From: Candidatus Saccharimonadota bacterium
GTDB taxonomy: Bacteria > Patescibacteriota > Saccharimonadia > Saccharimonadales > SLHW01
NCBI GenBank assembly: GCA_007135955.1
Contig: SLHW01000003.1
Coordinates: 1-61,954 of the forward strand
Length of the DNA stretch: 61,954 nucleotides
Direction: 5' to 3'
Below, in pieces: positions 1-8,734 of the stretch; position 1 is the stretch's first letter, and each line of letters starts with the position of its first letter. The position numbers were made by a program, and so were the translations under genes. The notes under the pieces were generated by a model. It had not been told where the DNA came from. It saw nothing but the letters and a program-made list of their open reading frames with translations, and did not search any database.

Positions 1-1136
1 GCTTGGTGGTAATTCATGAGTTTGGTCACTTTATTGCAGCACGGCGCGGCGGCGTTGATGTCGAGGAGTTTGGTATTGGTTTTCCGCCTCGAGCTTGGAA
101 GAAGCGAATTAAGAGCGAGAAGGGTGACTATGATTTTACGCTTAACTGGCTACCGCTTGGCGGCTTTGTTCGATTAAAGGGCGAAAGCGATTCAGCAACC
201 GAACTCGGTAGTTTTGGCGCTGCGCCCTTGAGTACAAAAGTGAAAATTATGGTCGCCGGGGTACTGATGAATTTACTTGCGGCGTTTGTGTTGTTTACGC
301 TGGTCGCCTGGGCGGGAATGCCACGCTTACCAGAGTTTGCTGTACCAAATCAGTTTACGGTTGCGTCAGATGAGCGAGTAGTAAGTGAGCCACGAAACCA
401 AGATATTGTTTTGATAGCCAGAGTTGTCGAAGGTTCTCCGGCTGAAGGGGCGGGTATCGAGGTAGAAGATGAGTTGGTTGCCATTAATGAAACAGAAATT
501 ACTAGTTCAGCCGATGTGCTTGAAGTCACCGAAGCTAATGCTGGCGAGGAAGTGCTAGTAACCATCCGTCAGGCGGAAAATGATGAAACCAGGAAGCTAG
601 TTATTCAGCTTAATGATTCAGGTGAGGAAGGTTATTTAGGAGTAGTGCCATTCTCCGGCCAAGAGGGCTTCAAGGTTGTGCGCTACACTTGGTCCGCGCC
701 AATTGTAGCGGTTGGCTCAATTGGACAATTTACTCAACTAACTTTTGTTGGCTTGGGTAACGCTCTAAGCGGTTTTGGGCAATACTTAACTTCATTTGTG
801 ACTGGCGATCAGGATGCGCGTGAAGCTGGTCAGACACAGGCAACTGAGCAAGTAACCGGACCAGTTGGGATATTTGCAACACTGGCTGCGGTGAGCCAAG
901 AGGGCGTTTCATTAATGCTGTTTATTGTGGCGCTAATATCATTGGCACTGGCTATTATGAATATTCTACCGATTCCAGCACTGGATGGTGGTCGGTTATT
1001 TGTGACGCTGTTTTTTCGTGCATTGAAGCGGCCACTCGATAAGTCGCTCGAAGAAAAAATTCACGGCACCGGCTTTTTACTACTGATGGCATTGTTTGTT
1101 TTAATAACAATAGTCGACGTTCGTCGGTTCTTTTAA
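1..1136 (+). CDS. rseP: RseP-like site-2 (M50) zinc metalloprotease, 5' end missing
   Basis: Intramembrane zinc protease of the RseP/RasP family, which cleaves membrane-bound anti-sigma factors or signal-peptide remnants inside the bilayer. The visible protein begins within the first membrane helix at the zinc motif HEFGH. A second helix follows around residues 80-105, then a PDZ domain near residues 135-215 (VEGSPAEGAGI). The second metal-binding signature, NILPIPALDGGR, lies in the last third and is followed by a final hydrophobic segment. The family normally has a few more residues before HExxH, so the true start lies upstream of this window and the TTG at position 3 is probably internal. 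It is followed 25 nt later by a second membrane protease gene. Confidence 0.93.
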   Translation, partial: LVVIHEFGHFIAARRGGVDVEEFGIGFPPRAWKKRIKSEKGDYDFTLNWLPLGGFVRLKGESDSATELGSFGAAPLSTKVKIMVAGVLMNLLAAFVLFTLVAWAGMPRLPEFAVPNQFTVASDERVVSEPRNQDIVLIARVVEGSPAEGAGIEVEDELVAINETEITSSADVLEVTEANAGEEVLVTIRQAENDETRKLVIQLNDSGEEGYLGVVPFSGQEGFKVVRYTWSAPIVAVGSIGQFTQLTFVGLGNALSGFGQYLTSFVTGDQDAREAGQTQATEQVTGPVGIFATLAAVSQEGVSLMLFIVALISLALAIMNILPIPALDGGRLFVTLFFRALKRPLDKSLEEKIHGTGFLLLMALFVLITIVDVRRFF

Positions 1137-1160
1137 CTGTGAGCTATAGATAAGGGTCTT

Positions 1161-2012
1161 ATGTCAAATAACCTAGAGCAGCAAACTGATACAAAATCCA
1201 CAAGCGAAAATAGCCACAGCAGTAACCCAAAAAATGAACAAGCTTCTCGAAAAGAACTAGACCAACACAAAGAAAATACAGCTTACGATCCACCAAGTAG
1301 CTTGGTGTTACTAACACTAGTAATATTTCTTTTTTCGCAAATTGTCATAGCTATACTTCTGGCAATTATCATGCTCGTTACTGGCCAAGGGGAAGAGTTT
1401 TTTGATCGAGTTACTGATTCAAATATAAATAACTTCTTTCTGGTTGGAGCAATAACGATTATTCAGTTTGCGGGAATCTTCTTTGTTGTGCGTCGACTTA
1501 TGAACCGTTCGCTGTCGTCAATCGGCTTGATTAAACCAGTAGGGATAGACTTTAGTCGAGCTGTTGTTGGCTGGGGAGTTTATATGGTTGCAATGTTGAC
1601 CACCCTTATTATTATCGGCGAGCTGGATGTTGGGATTGATCTGCAACAAGAGCAACAACTTGATTTTCAGCCACCTGCCGATACATTGAATCGGATATTA
1701 GTATTTATGTCGATTGTAGTGGCGCCCGCATTTATTGAGGAAGTGTTGATGCGGGGTTTTCTGTTTATGAACTTACGCCGTCGATTAAACTTTGTTGCCA
1801 GCACATTGATTGTGTCAGTACTTTTTGGAGTCGCTCATCTCCAGTTTGGTAGTGGTGAGCCATTGCTATGGGTGGCGTTTGTTGATACGTTTGTTTTGTC
1901 GATTGTACTCTGTGGACTTACCGAGAAATACAAGACAATTTGGCCAGCTATCTTTGCTCACGCTATAAAAAACAGCCTAGCTTTTTATTTGCTGTTTGTC
2001 AGAGAAGGCTAG
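1161..2012 (+). CDS. CPBP (CAAX/Abi-type) intramembrane glutamic protease
   Basis: Multi-pass membrane protein of the CPBP family (283 aa). The three family signatures are present in order: EEVLMRG (EExxxR, general base Glu), FGVAHLQ (FxxxH) and HAIKN (HxxxN). The first ~45 residues are polar, low-complexity and cytosolic (Ser/Asn/Lys/Glu). Bacterial CPBP proteins act in bacteriocin self-immunity, in regulated intramembrane proteolysis or as scaffolds, and nothing here chooses among them. It sits directly behind the site-2 protease, so the two may share a transcript. No good Shine-Dalgarno precedes the ATG. Confidence 0.88.
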   Translation: MSNNLEQQTDTKSTSENSHSSNPKNEQASRKELDQHKENTAYDPPSSLVLLTLVIFLFSQIVIAILLAIIMLVTGQGEEFFDRVTDSNINNFFLVGAITIIQFAGIFFVVRRLMNRSLSSIGLIKPVGIDFSRAVVGWGVYMVAMLTTLIIIGELDVGIDLQQEQQLDFQPPADTLNRILVFMSIVVAPAFIEEVLMRGFLFMNLRRRLNFVASTLIVSVLFGVAHLQFGSGEPLLWVAFVDTFVLSIVLCGLTEKYKTIWPAIFAHAIKNSLAFYLLFVREG

Positions 2013-2158
2013 GAAATAGTACAATGCTATCATTCATGAAGCTACAATACACAGTCTTCGCTCCTGCCTGTCTTATCCCCCGCCTGGGGTACTAGCTATT
2101 TGTGCATATTGGCACATCATAACATCGACAAAATAACAGCATAAAAGAGAGGATAGAC

Positions 2159-3415
2159 ATGAGAGCTTCACATCTTTTTACAAAAACACAGAAACAAGTA
2201 CCTGCAGATGAGACGGCGAAGAATGCCCAGCTGTTAATTCAGGCAGGGTTTATACATAAAGAAATGGCTGGAGTGTACGCCTATTTGCCACTTGGCTTGC
2301 GGGTGATTGAGCGAATCAAGGCAATTGTTCGGGAAGAAATGGATGCGATTGGTGGTCAAGAGCTAATTATGACCGCCTTGCAGCGCAAAGAATTGTGGCA
2401 AACAACCGATCGTTGGGATGATGAAAAAGTTGACGTTTGGTTTAAGTCACAGCTGAAAAACGGCGCCGAAGTTGGCTTTGGCTGGTCACATGAAGAGCAG
2501 ATAACCAGCATGATGAAAAACTACATTGCCAGTTATCGGGATTTACCAGTGTATGTCTATCAATTTCAGACAAAATTACGTAACGAACTGCGCTCTAAAA
2601 GCGGTATTATGCGTGGACGTGAATTTGTTATGAAGGACATGTATTCTTATACGACCGACGAAGAAAAGCACCAAGTATTTTACGATGCGACCATTGCTGC
2701 GTATATGCGAGTATTCCAGCGAGTTGGACTCGGTGACGATACCTATGTGACTGTTGCTTCCGGTGGTCCGTTTACCGATAAGTTTAGCCATGAGTTTCAG
2801 ACGCTATCCGAGGCAGGTGAAGATATTATTTATCTTCATAAAGATAAAGGGATTGCCATTAACGAGGAAGATTTAACCGACGAAAACCTAAAACGCATCG
2901 GTGTAGAAAAAGTTGACCTCACTAAGCATAAAGCGGCCGAAGTGGGTAATATTTTTAGTTTTGGAGGTAGCAAGAGCGAAGAGCTAGGGTTATTCTTTAC
3001 AGACGAAAACGGTCAAGAAAAACCAGTAATACTCGGCTCATACGGTATTGGCATCACGCGGCTTATGGGTGTGATTGTTGAGCAATTTTGCGACGAAAAA
3101 GGTATCGTCTGGCCAGAGTCTGTTGCGCCAATGGATGTGTACTTAGTACGACTATCAGACGAAGAGAAGGTAGTACGTGCAGCCGATGAATTATACGAAC
3201 GTTTGACTCAGGAAAATATTTCGGTATTATATGATGACCGCGACGAGAGGGCGGGCAAGAAATTTGCTGATGCTGACCTTATCGGATTGCCCCATAGAAT
3301 CGTTGTAAGCAACAAGACAGTTTCTGCCGGCAAGCATGAGTACAGGCATCGTACTGCGACTGCTGCCAACCAGCTCTCTGTCGAGGAAATCATAAAACAG
3401 CTAGTCGAAGCATAA
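2159..3415 (+). CDS. proS: Prolyl-tRNA synthetase, short form lacking the editing insertion
   Basis: Class II synthetase that charges tRNA-Pro. Visible landmarks are the N-terminal signature MRASHLF, motif 2 (TKLRNELRSKSGIMRGREF) and motif 3 (GSYGIGITRL), followed by an anticodon-binding domain (VYLVRLSDEE onward). At 418 aa it is about 150 residues shorter than typical bacterial ProRS. The gap falls between motifs 2 and 3, where the INS domain that hydrolyses Ala-tRNA-Pro normally sits; only a short linker is present. It therefore resembles the editing-less type known from alphaproteobacteria and mitochondria. Start is ATG at 2159 with GAGAGG 7 nt upstream. Confidence 0.95.
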   Translation: MRASHLFTKTQKQVPADETAKNAQLLIQAGFIHKEMAGVYAYLPLGLRVIERIKAIVREEMDAIGGQELIMTALQRKELWQTTDRWDDEKVDVWFKSQLKNGAEVGFGWSHEEQITSMMKNYIASYRDLPVYVYQFQTKLRNELRSKSGIMRGREFVMKDMYSYTTDEEKHQVFYDATIAAYMRVFQRVGLGDDTYVTVASGGPFTDKFSHEFQTLSEAGEDIIYLHKDKGIAINEEDLTDENLKRIGVEKVDLTKHKAAEVGNIFSFGGSKSEELGLFFTDENGQEKPVILGSYGIGITRLMGVIVEQFCDEKGIVWPESVAPMDVYLVRLSDEEKVVRAADELYERLTQENISVLYDDRDERAGKKFADADLIGLPHRIVVSNKTVSAGKHEYRHRTATAANQLSVEEIIKQLVEA

Positions 3416-3514
3416 GTGATTTGTTACTATCGAGTCACTAGCGAGGTTAACTAAAACATGGGCAAAAACATCAGCCTAGAATAACGTGACAATAATAAAA
3501 GGGTTAATAGATAC

Positions 3515-3970
3515 ATGAAAAAACAATTTTACTTGACCAAAGAAGGTGTTGCCGAACTCAAAGAAGAGCTACAAGAGGCACAAGAAACACGAACCGAGAT
3601 TGCTGAGCGGATTGCAACCGCTCGAGAATTCGGTGATTTACGCGAAAATGCCGAATATCAATCTGCCAAGCAAGAGCAAGAAAGAAACGAAAGTCGTATT
3701 AGTGAAATTGAACAAATTTTACAAAACGTTGAAATAATCAAAAAGAGCTCGAGCAAGAAAGTGCATCTTGGCTCAAAAGTTGTCGTCAAAAACGGCAAGA
3801 AAGAAAAAGAACTACAGGTCGTCGGGACAGTTGAAGCCGATCCATTGGAAGGAAAAATTAGCGACGAATCACCAATTGGTAAAGCGCTTCTTGGAAAAGG
3901 TCCAGGTGAGAACGTTGAAATAAAGCAAAACAACGACACCGTAATCTACAAAATAATTGACGTAAAGTAA
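3515..3970 (+). CDS. greA: Transcription elongation factor GreA
   Basis: Cleavage factor that stimulates the intrinsic RNase activity of backtracked RNA polymerase. It is 151 aa, close to the family's usual length. The N-terminal antiparallel coiled coil carries the tip acidic signature DLRENAEYQSAK, and the C-terminal FKBP-like domain includes SPIGKALLGK. It stands alone between proS and a small unknown gene. Just downstream lie interleaved inverted repeats and a terminator-like stem. Confidence 0.97.
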   Translation: MKKQFYLTKEGVAELKEELQEAQETRTEIAERIATAREFGDLRENAEYQSAKQEQERNESRISEIEQILQNVEIIKKSSSKKVHLGSKVVVKNGKKEKELQVVGTVEADPLEGKISDESPIGKALLGKGPGENVEIKQNNDTVIYKIIDVK

Positions 3971-4010
3971 CACACGTGAAAACTCATCACAACACCAAGT
4001 TAAAGATATG

Positions 4011-4118
4011 GTCGTAAGAGTCGGGATTTATACGTATTCTTATAAGTAATAATCCAATTTAGTAAAAACACCCTCGACTCTTACGACGTTAATTACCTTA
4101 GTAGTCTAGGGTGTTTTT
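4011..4118 (+). terminator. Interleaved inverted repeats with terminator-like stem after greA
   Basis: Two inverted repeats interlock. Arm A GTCGTAAGAGTCG (4011-4023) is perfectly complementary to A' (4075-4087, 13 bp). Arm B AAAAACACCCT (4064-4074) is perfectly complementary to B' AGGGTGTTTTT (4108-4118, 11 bp). B lies in the A-A' loop and A' lies in the B-B' loop, so the two helices form either a pseudoknot or mutually exclusive structures. B' ends in a T-tract, so the B-B' hairpin looks like an intrinsic terminator and A-A' could oppose it. The small gene starting at 4133 follows directly. Confidence 0.6.
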
Positions 4119-4132
4119 ATGTGTGGAGATAG

Positions 4133-4420
4133 ATGATGAACCTTAAAGATGAATCGATACTTGAGAAAGTAAGAGAAATAACAGAACTACCAAGACAAAT
4201 GGCAATATATATCAATGACACGCTAAAATTAGCTGGTTACGAACCCTTTGTCGGTTGTAGTGCGGTCAGCGCTTTAGTGATTGTCGAAGAGCTTCAGACA
4301 TCAAGCGGCGCGAAGACAGTAATGGACGATGAGGTAATTTTGGCTCCCTATATATTTGGCGATGAGACTAACACTACTAATCAGATTGTCAGAGGGGTAG
4401 CGTTATGGCGCAAGATGTAA
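4133..4420 (+). CDS. Small uncharacterised protein (95 aa)
   Basis: Not recognised. The protein is soluble-looking, with an acidic/basic N-terminal helix (residues 1-25) and a hydrophobic core around residues 36-55 (VGCSAVSALVIVEEL). There is no signal peptide or membrane segment. Two methionines stand at the start (ATGATG at 4133), with GTGGAG about 10 nt upstream. It lies between the greA terminator-like structure and lysS. The reading frame spans nearly the whole gap, which favours a real gene, but no family is assigned. Confidence 0.55.
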   Translation: MMNLKDESILEKVREITELPRQMAIYINDTLKLAGYEPFVGCSAVSALVIVEELQTSSGAKTVMDDEVILAPYIFGDETNTTNQIVRGVALWRKM

Positions 4421-4458
4421 CTACGTTGACTCGAGCTATACGATGGTTAAATCAATGC

Positions 4459-4464
4459 TACAAT
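4459..4464 (+). promoter_or_regulatory. -10 box of lysS
   Basis: TACAAT 33 nt before the GTG start of lysS. No clear -35 is visible. Confidence 0.4.
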
Positions 4465-4497
4465 ACGTAACAAGTAATCTTAAAACGGCAGGTAACA

Positions 4498-6018
4498 GTG
4501 GCGACATTACGTGAATTACGAGAAGAACGACTAAGAAAACTGCAAGAACTACGATCGCAAGGAGTGGCATTGTACCCAGCAAAGGCACGGCGCTCACACC
4601 TTGCGGGTGATGTCTTGCAGCAATTTGATGCGCTAGAGGGTAGCGAAGCAACGGTAACTGGTCGACTGATGAGTACTAGGAAGTTTGGCAAGATAGCGTT
4701 CTTTGTACTGCGTGATGCGAGCAATCAACTACAGTTGTTTATCAAACATGATGTGCTTACGGGCTCAGATCCAAGCAAAGCTGAGATAAGCTTTGAGCAA
4801 TTAAATTTACTCGACCCAGGTGATTTTATCGAAGCAACTGGCACGGTGATAAAAACCCAAACCGGTGAAATATCAATAGAGGTCACAAAGTTACGTCTGT
4901 TGACGAAAACGCTTCGTCCGCTACCAACTGATCATGATGGCTTCACCAATAAAGAAGAGCGAATGCGTCGTCGCTACGTTGATATTAATGTAAACAAAGA
5001 TGTCTATCAGCGCTATTTACGGCGGAGTGCTTTTTGGGATGCGACGCGGGAGTTCTTGAAGCAGGAAGATTTTATCGAAATAGCAACGCCAGTATTAGAA
5101 AATATCCCTGGTGGTGCTGATGCGAAACCGTTTACTACGCACATGGACGCTCTCGACCACGACTTCTATCTACGAATTTCACATGAACTTCCACTAAAGC
5201 GTTTGCTTGGTGGCGGGTATGAAAAAGTATTTGATATCGGCCCACGTTTTCGTAATGAAAACTATAGCGATGAGCACTTGCCAGAACATAATGCCATGGA
5301 GTGGTATTGGGCCTACGCTAATTGGGAAAATGGCATGCAGTTGACACAAAAGCTGGTACGATACGTTGCTGATGCTGCTTGGGGTAAACGAGTATTTGCA
5401 CTAGCTAACGGTCAAGCAATTGATTTAGGAGATGACGACGCTGACTGGAAGCGCATTAGTTTTGTTGAAATCATTAAAGAAAAGTATGATCTTGACGTTC
5501 ATACTGCCAGCCTTGATGAAGTAAAGACGGTACTTAAAACACATAATCTTGAGGTAGAAAAGCAAGACAACCGTGCTCGTGGTATCGATAAGTTATGGAA
5601 GAAAATACGAGTTGAGCTAGCTGGTCCAGTGTTTTTGGTAGATGTACCTACTTTTATGCAGCCACTTGCGAAAACTCAGGCTGAAGACGAACGACTGAGC
5701 GAACAGTTCAATCTCATATTAGGTGGCACTGAAGCATGTAAAGCGTATTCTGAGCTTAATGATCCACTAGATCAGTTAGAGCGCTTCAAAGAGCAGCAGG
5801 TCATGCGCGAGCAGGGTGATGATGAGGCGCAAATGCTTGACATTGATTTTGTCGAGATGCTGGAGTACGGTATGCCGCCAGCCTGTGGCTTTGGTTATAG
5901 TGAGCGGTTGTTTTGGCTTCTAGAAGGTGTCAGTGCTCGAGAGGGTGTCCCGTTCCCACAGTTGCGTCACGAAATCTCAGAAACCACCAAGGCGATTTAT
6001 CCAGAAATAAAATTTTAG
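4498..6018 (+). CDS. lysS: Lysyl-tRNA synthetase, class II
   Basis: Charges tRNA-Lys. An N-terminal OB-fold anticodon-binding domain (about residues 30-150) is followed by the class II catalytic core, with motif 2 FRNENYSDEHLPEHNAMEWY and the motif 3 region GFGYSERLFWLLEG. Motif 3 departs from the usual bacterial GIGIDRL, with Glu in place of Asp before the Arg, so this is a divergent branch. The GTG start (4498) is chosen because upstream sequence has a -10 box and a GCAGG-like site. The C-terminus overlaps nothing; a PLP decarboxylase starts 5 nt after the stop. Confidence 0.93.
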   Translation: MATLRELREERLRKLQELRSQGVALYPAKARRSHLAGDVLQQFDALEGSEATVTGRLMSTRKFGKIAFFVLRDASNQLQLFIKHDVLTGSDPSKAEISFEQLNLLDPGDFIEATGTVIKTQTGEISIEVTKLRLLTKTLRPLPTDHDGFTNKEERMRRRYVDINVNKDVYQRYLRRSAFWDATREFLKQEDFIEIATPVLENIPGGADAKPFTTHMDALDHDFYLRISHELPLKRLLGGGYEKVFDIGPRFRNENYSDEHLPEHNAMEWYWAYANWENGMQLTQKLVRYVADAAWGKRVFALANGQAIDLGDDDADWKRISFVEIIKEKYDLDVHTASLDEVKTVLKTHNLEVEKQDNRARGIDKLWKKIRVELAGPVFLVDVPTFMQPLAKTQAEDERLSEQFNLILGGTEACKAYSELNDPLDQLERFKEQQVMREQGDDEAQMLDIDFVEMLEYGMPPACGFGYSERLFWLLEGVSAREGVPFPQLRHEISETTKAIYPEIKF

Positions 6019-6023
6019 TCGAT

Positions 6024-7190
6024 ATGGGGGCGTTGTTAAATAGGGATAGGCTACTTGATTTGGCTGTTAGGTATGACACCCCATTGTTTGTGTATTTTCG
6101 TGAGGAAATTGATAGACAGATTAATAAGCTGGTCGCGCTGGAGATGCCATATGGGTATACGCCGCGGTATGCGATGAAGGCTAATCATCATCCAGATGTT
6201 GTCCGTCACATCACGTCGAGGGGTGTTGGGATAGATGCTAGTAGTAGTCATGAAGCTGAGGCAGCTATGAAGCTTGGCGTGGTGCCTGAATTGATTTCAC
6301 TAACGAGTCAGCAATCGGCGCATAACTTAACCAAGCTGATTGATGCCGGCATACAATATAATGCCACTAGCCAACATCAGCTTGAGCAATATGGCAGACA
6401 GTTTTCAGGTACATCAGTCGGTGTGCGGATTAATCCTGGTATCGGCTCAGGCTTTTCAAGAAAAGCAAATGTTGGCGGGCCTACAAGTAGTTTCGGTATT
6501 TGGCATGAGCAAATCGATGCAGTGAAGGGTCTCGCGGTAAAATATAATCTGATAATCAATCGAGTACATACACACATTGGTTCGGGCACCGATTTGCGAG
6601 AATGGGAAAAATCTATCGAGTTAAGTCTCGCAGCGGCTGAACAATTTGCTGATATAACAACCATTAACCTAGGGGGCGGCTTCAAGGTGGCTCGCATGTT
6701 AAGTGAGCAGTCAACTTCAATTACTAAGGTAGGAGATATAATCAATCAACAAATAACAGCTTTTGCGCAAAAGACCGGCAAATCATTACGTGTTGAGCTT
6801 GAGCCAGGGGGCTTCTTGGTGGCCAATGCAGGCTATCTTTTGGCAGAAGTTGATGACATTGTATCGACCGGCGAGGACGGCTATATATTTCTAAAGCTAA
6901 ATACTGGGATGAACGACATATTGCGACCAACACTTTACGCTGCACAGCACCCCATAGAAGTACTTAATGATGCTACTGAAAACACAGATTATGTTGTCGT
7001 CGGTCATAATTGCGAGAGTGGAGATTTACTATCACCTTCATTAGAAGATGCGGAGACTATTGAAACCCGCACTCTTAAGACGGCTGAAATCGGTGATGTG
7101 GTCGCTGTTGCTGGTGTTGGTGCGTATTGTGCCAGCATGGCAGCTCATGGATATAACGGTTTTCCGAGCGCTAAGGAGATATTGGTATAG
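6024..7190 (+). CDS. Fold-III PLP decarboxylase, diaminopimelate decarboxylase-like
   Basis: Alanine-racemase-fold decarboxylase of the LysA family (388 aa). The PLP lysine is K52 in RYAMKAN. HTHIGSG and the phosphate-binding NLGGGF follow, then ELEPGG and the active-site cysteine motif NCESGD (C330), which is typical of diaminopimelate decarboxylase and its relatives. The best start is ATG 6024, 5 nt after the lysS stop, giving coupled expression; upstream in-frame codons lie inside lysS. No other lysine-pathway gene is in the window, so its substrate (meso-diaminopimelate, lysine/ornithine or another amino acid) cannot be fixed from sequence. Confidence 0.85.
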   Translation: MGALLNRDRLLDLAVRYDTPLFVYFREEIDRQINKLVALEMPYGYTPRYAMKANHHPDVVRHITSRGVGIDASSSHEAEAAMKLGVVPELISLTSQQSAHNLTKLIDAGIQYNATSQHQLEQYGRQFSGTSVGVRINPGIGSGFSRKANVGGPTSSFGIWHEQIDAVKGLAVKYNLIINRVHTHIGSGTDLREWEKSIELSLAAAEQFADITTINLGGGFKVARMLSEQSTSITKVGDIINQQITAFAQKTGKSLRVELEPGGFLVANAGYLLAEVDDIVSTGEDGYIFLKLNTGMNDILRPTLYAAQHPIEVLNDATENTDYVVVGHNCESGDLLSPSLEDAETIETRTLKTAEIGDVVAVAGVGAYCASMAAHGYNGFPSAKEILV

Positions 7191-7220
7191 ATAACTCCAT
7201 AAATCAAGAAGGGGGTCTTT

Positions 7221-7700
7221 ATGGGTAAAGCACTATTTGCTGCTGGTTGTTTTTGGGGTGTGCAACACTACTTTGATCAAGTGCCTGGCATTACGCAAAC
7301 GACCGTTGGATACACTGGCGGCAAAACTAAAAATCCAAATTACGAGCAGGGCACCGGCAAGACTGGTCACGCCGAAGCAGTATTGATTGAGTACAGCCCA
7401 CAGCACGTAACCTATGAGGAATTACTGAGGCACTTTTTTCGCTTGCACGACCCAACCCAACTCAACCAGCAAGGCCCAGATGTTGGTACACAGTATCGTT
7501 CGGCAATCTTTTATTATAACGACCACCAAGAGCAGCAAGCGCTAGCTGTAATTAAACAGATAGCAGCAACCCATGACGCACCAATTGTCACCGAACTTAT
7601 GGCAGAAAAGCCGTTCTATCCAGCCGAGGAGTATCATCAGAAGTTTGCTCAAAAAACTGGTCGCAGCCAATGCCACGTTGACTACCAGCCGCTATCATAA
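7221..7700 (+). CDS. msrA: Peptide methionine-(S)-S-oxide reductase MsrA
   Basis: Repairs methionine-S-sulfoxide in proteins and free methionine. The catalytic GCFWG motif is at residues 9-13 (Cys10), and the HDPTQLNQQGPDVGTQYRS signature is intact. At 159 aa it is a compact single-domain enzyme. A G-rich Shine-Dalgarno (AAGGGGG) precedes the ATG. It sits singly between the decarboxylase and a membrane protein gene. Confidence 0.96.
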   Translation: MGKALFAAGCFWGVQHYFDQVPGITQTTVGYTGGKTKNPNYEQGTGKTGHAEAVLIEYSPQHVTYEELLRHFFRLHDPTQLNQQGPDVGTQYRSAIFYYNDHQEQQALAVIKQIAATHDAPIVTELMAEKPFYPAEEYHQKFAQKTGRSQCHVDYQPLS

Positions 7701-7747
7701 GATAGCGTGATATGTACGATGGCTGACAACTGTGCTACACTTTTGCC

Positions 7748-8695
7748 ATGGCAAAGAGAGACAACACTAAGAAGTCGGTGGGCAAGCAGACTTCGAAAGC
7801 TCGTGCTCGGAAAACAAGCGCGGCTTCTACAGCTAAAAAACGAACCACCAAAACGGCAGCTGCTAAAAAGAGCAGTACTGCTAAGAAAAAAACAACTACT
7901 AACAAAAAGGCAACCAATCAGTCAGCTAGTCGAATTAAGTCACTCACCAAAAAACTACACGGCTTACGAGGATTATACCTTTTAGCAGCAGCTATATTTG
8001 CAGCTTTGATTGTACTTATTTACACAATCATGGAGGCGATTGAAAGGACTGCAGTAATTAGCTACGCAGCAACTGATGCGCTACGTGATGGCGTACTGGC
8101 ACCAGCTATCCAGAATGTCTTTACGCTAGATTTACGCCATGCGTTGGCAGCTGGGCTGAGCGTTGGCATTATCTATAGTGTCTACGTGGCAACCAAGGGC
8201 TGGACTAATTACCTCAAACAGGCAGAAAAAGGCGCCGTAAAGAGTCGCTGGATTGTCGCGACCATCCTAGGGGTGATTGGCCTAGAGACAGCTTTGCTTT
8301 TGGTGGGAGTATTTGATATCACCCTTATCAAATTACTGGCAGCAATTTTGGTTGGCGCAAGTTACCTAGCATTTAAAGCAGATGTTGAGTCTGACAAAAA
8401 ACGAAAAGGAAGCCTATTTCTGGGCGCAGTAGTAGCGGGCGTGTTGGTCGTATTGGCTGCTACGGTATTTATTGCAGTAAGCATGTTGTACGGTGTAACC
8501 TTGCCAATTAGCCACTATCTTGCAGTTGATTTCCTGGCATTGGGCCTACTGGCATACGCGGTTAATCAGCTATTTAGTTTTAAGAAGCGCAAAGGCTTTG
8601 CTAAGCCAGAAGAGACTGAACGAAACTACGTGTTGATTACGACACTTACAGCAGTATTGTTTACCAGCACTTTGATAGTTGCCTTTATTGCATAG
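7748..8695 (+). CDS. Multi-pass membrane protein with histone-H1-like Lys/Ala tail
   Basis: Function not recognised. Residues 1-75 are extremely rich in Lys, Ala, Thr and Ser (repeats of the AAKK / TKKAT type) with no acidic residues after residue 5, like the tail of histone H1. The rest carries about six hydrophobic helices (roughly residues 75-95, 130-150, 170-195, 200-215, 228-255, 262-280) and a last one at the C-terminus. The tail would be cytosolic, so the protein could tether nucleic acid or ribosomes to the membrane; this is inference. A TACACT -10 box ends 6 nt before the ATG, suggesting a leaderless mRNA. Confidence 0.75.
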   Translation: MAKRDNTKKSVGKQTSKARARKTSAASTAKKRTTKTAAAKKSSTAKKKTTTNKKATNQSASRIKSLTKKLHGLRGLYLLAAAIFAALIVLIYTIMEAIERTAVISYAATDALRDGVLAPAIQNVFTLDLRHALAAGLSVGIIYSVYVATKGWTNYLKQAEKGAVKSRWIVATILGVIGLETALLLVGVFDITLIKLLAAILVGASYLAFKADVESDKKRKGSLFLGAVVAGVLVVLAATVFIAVSMLYGVTLPISHYLAVDFLALGLLAYAVNQLFSFKKRKGFAKPEETERNYVLITTLTAVLFTSTLIVAFIA

Positions 8696-8734
8696 AGCAC
8701 CTTGAGGGTAAGGGTAGTCTCTAGAAGATAGACA

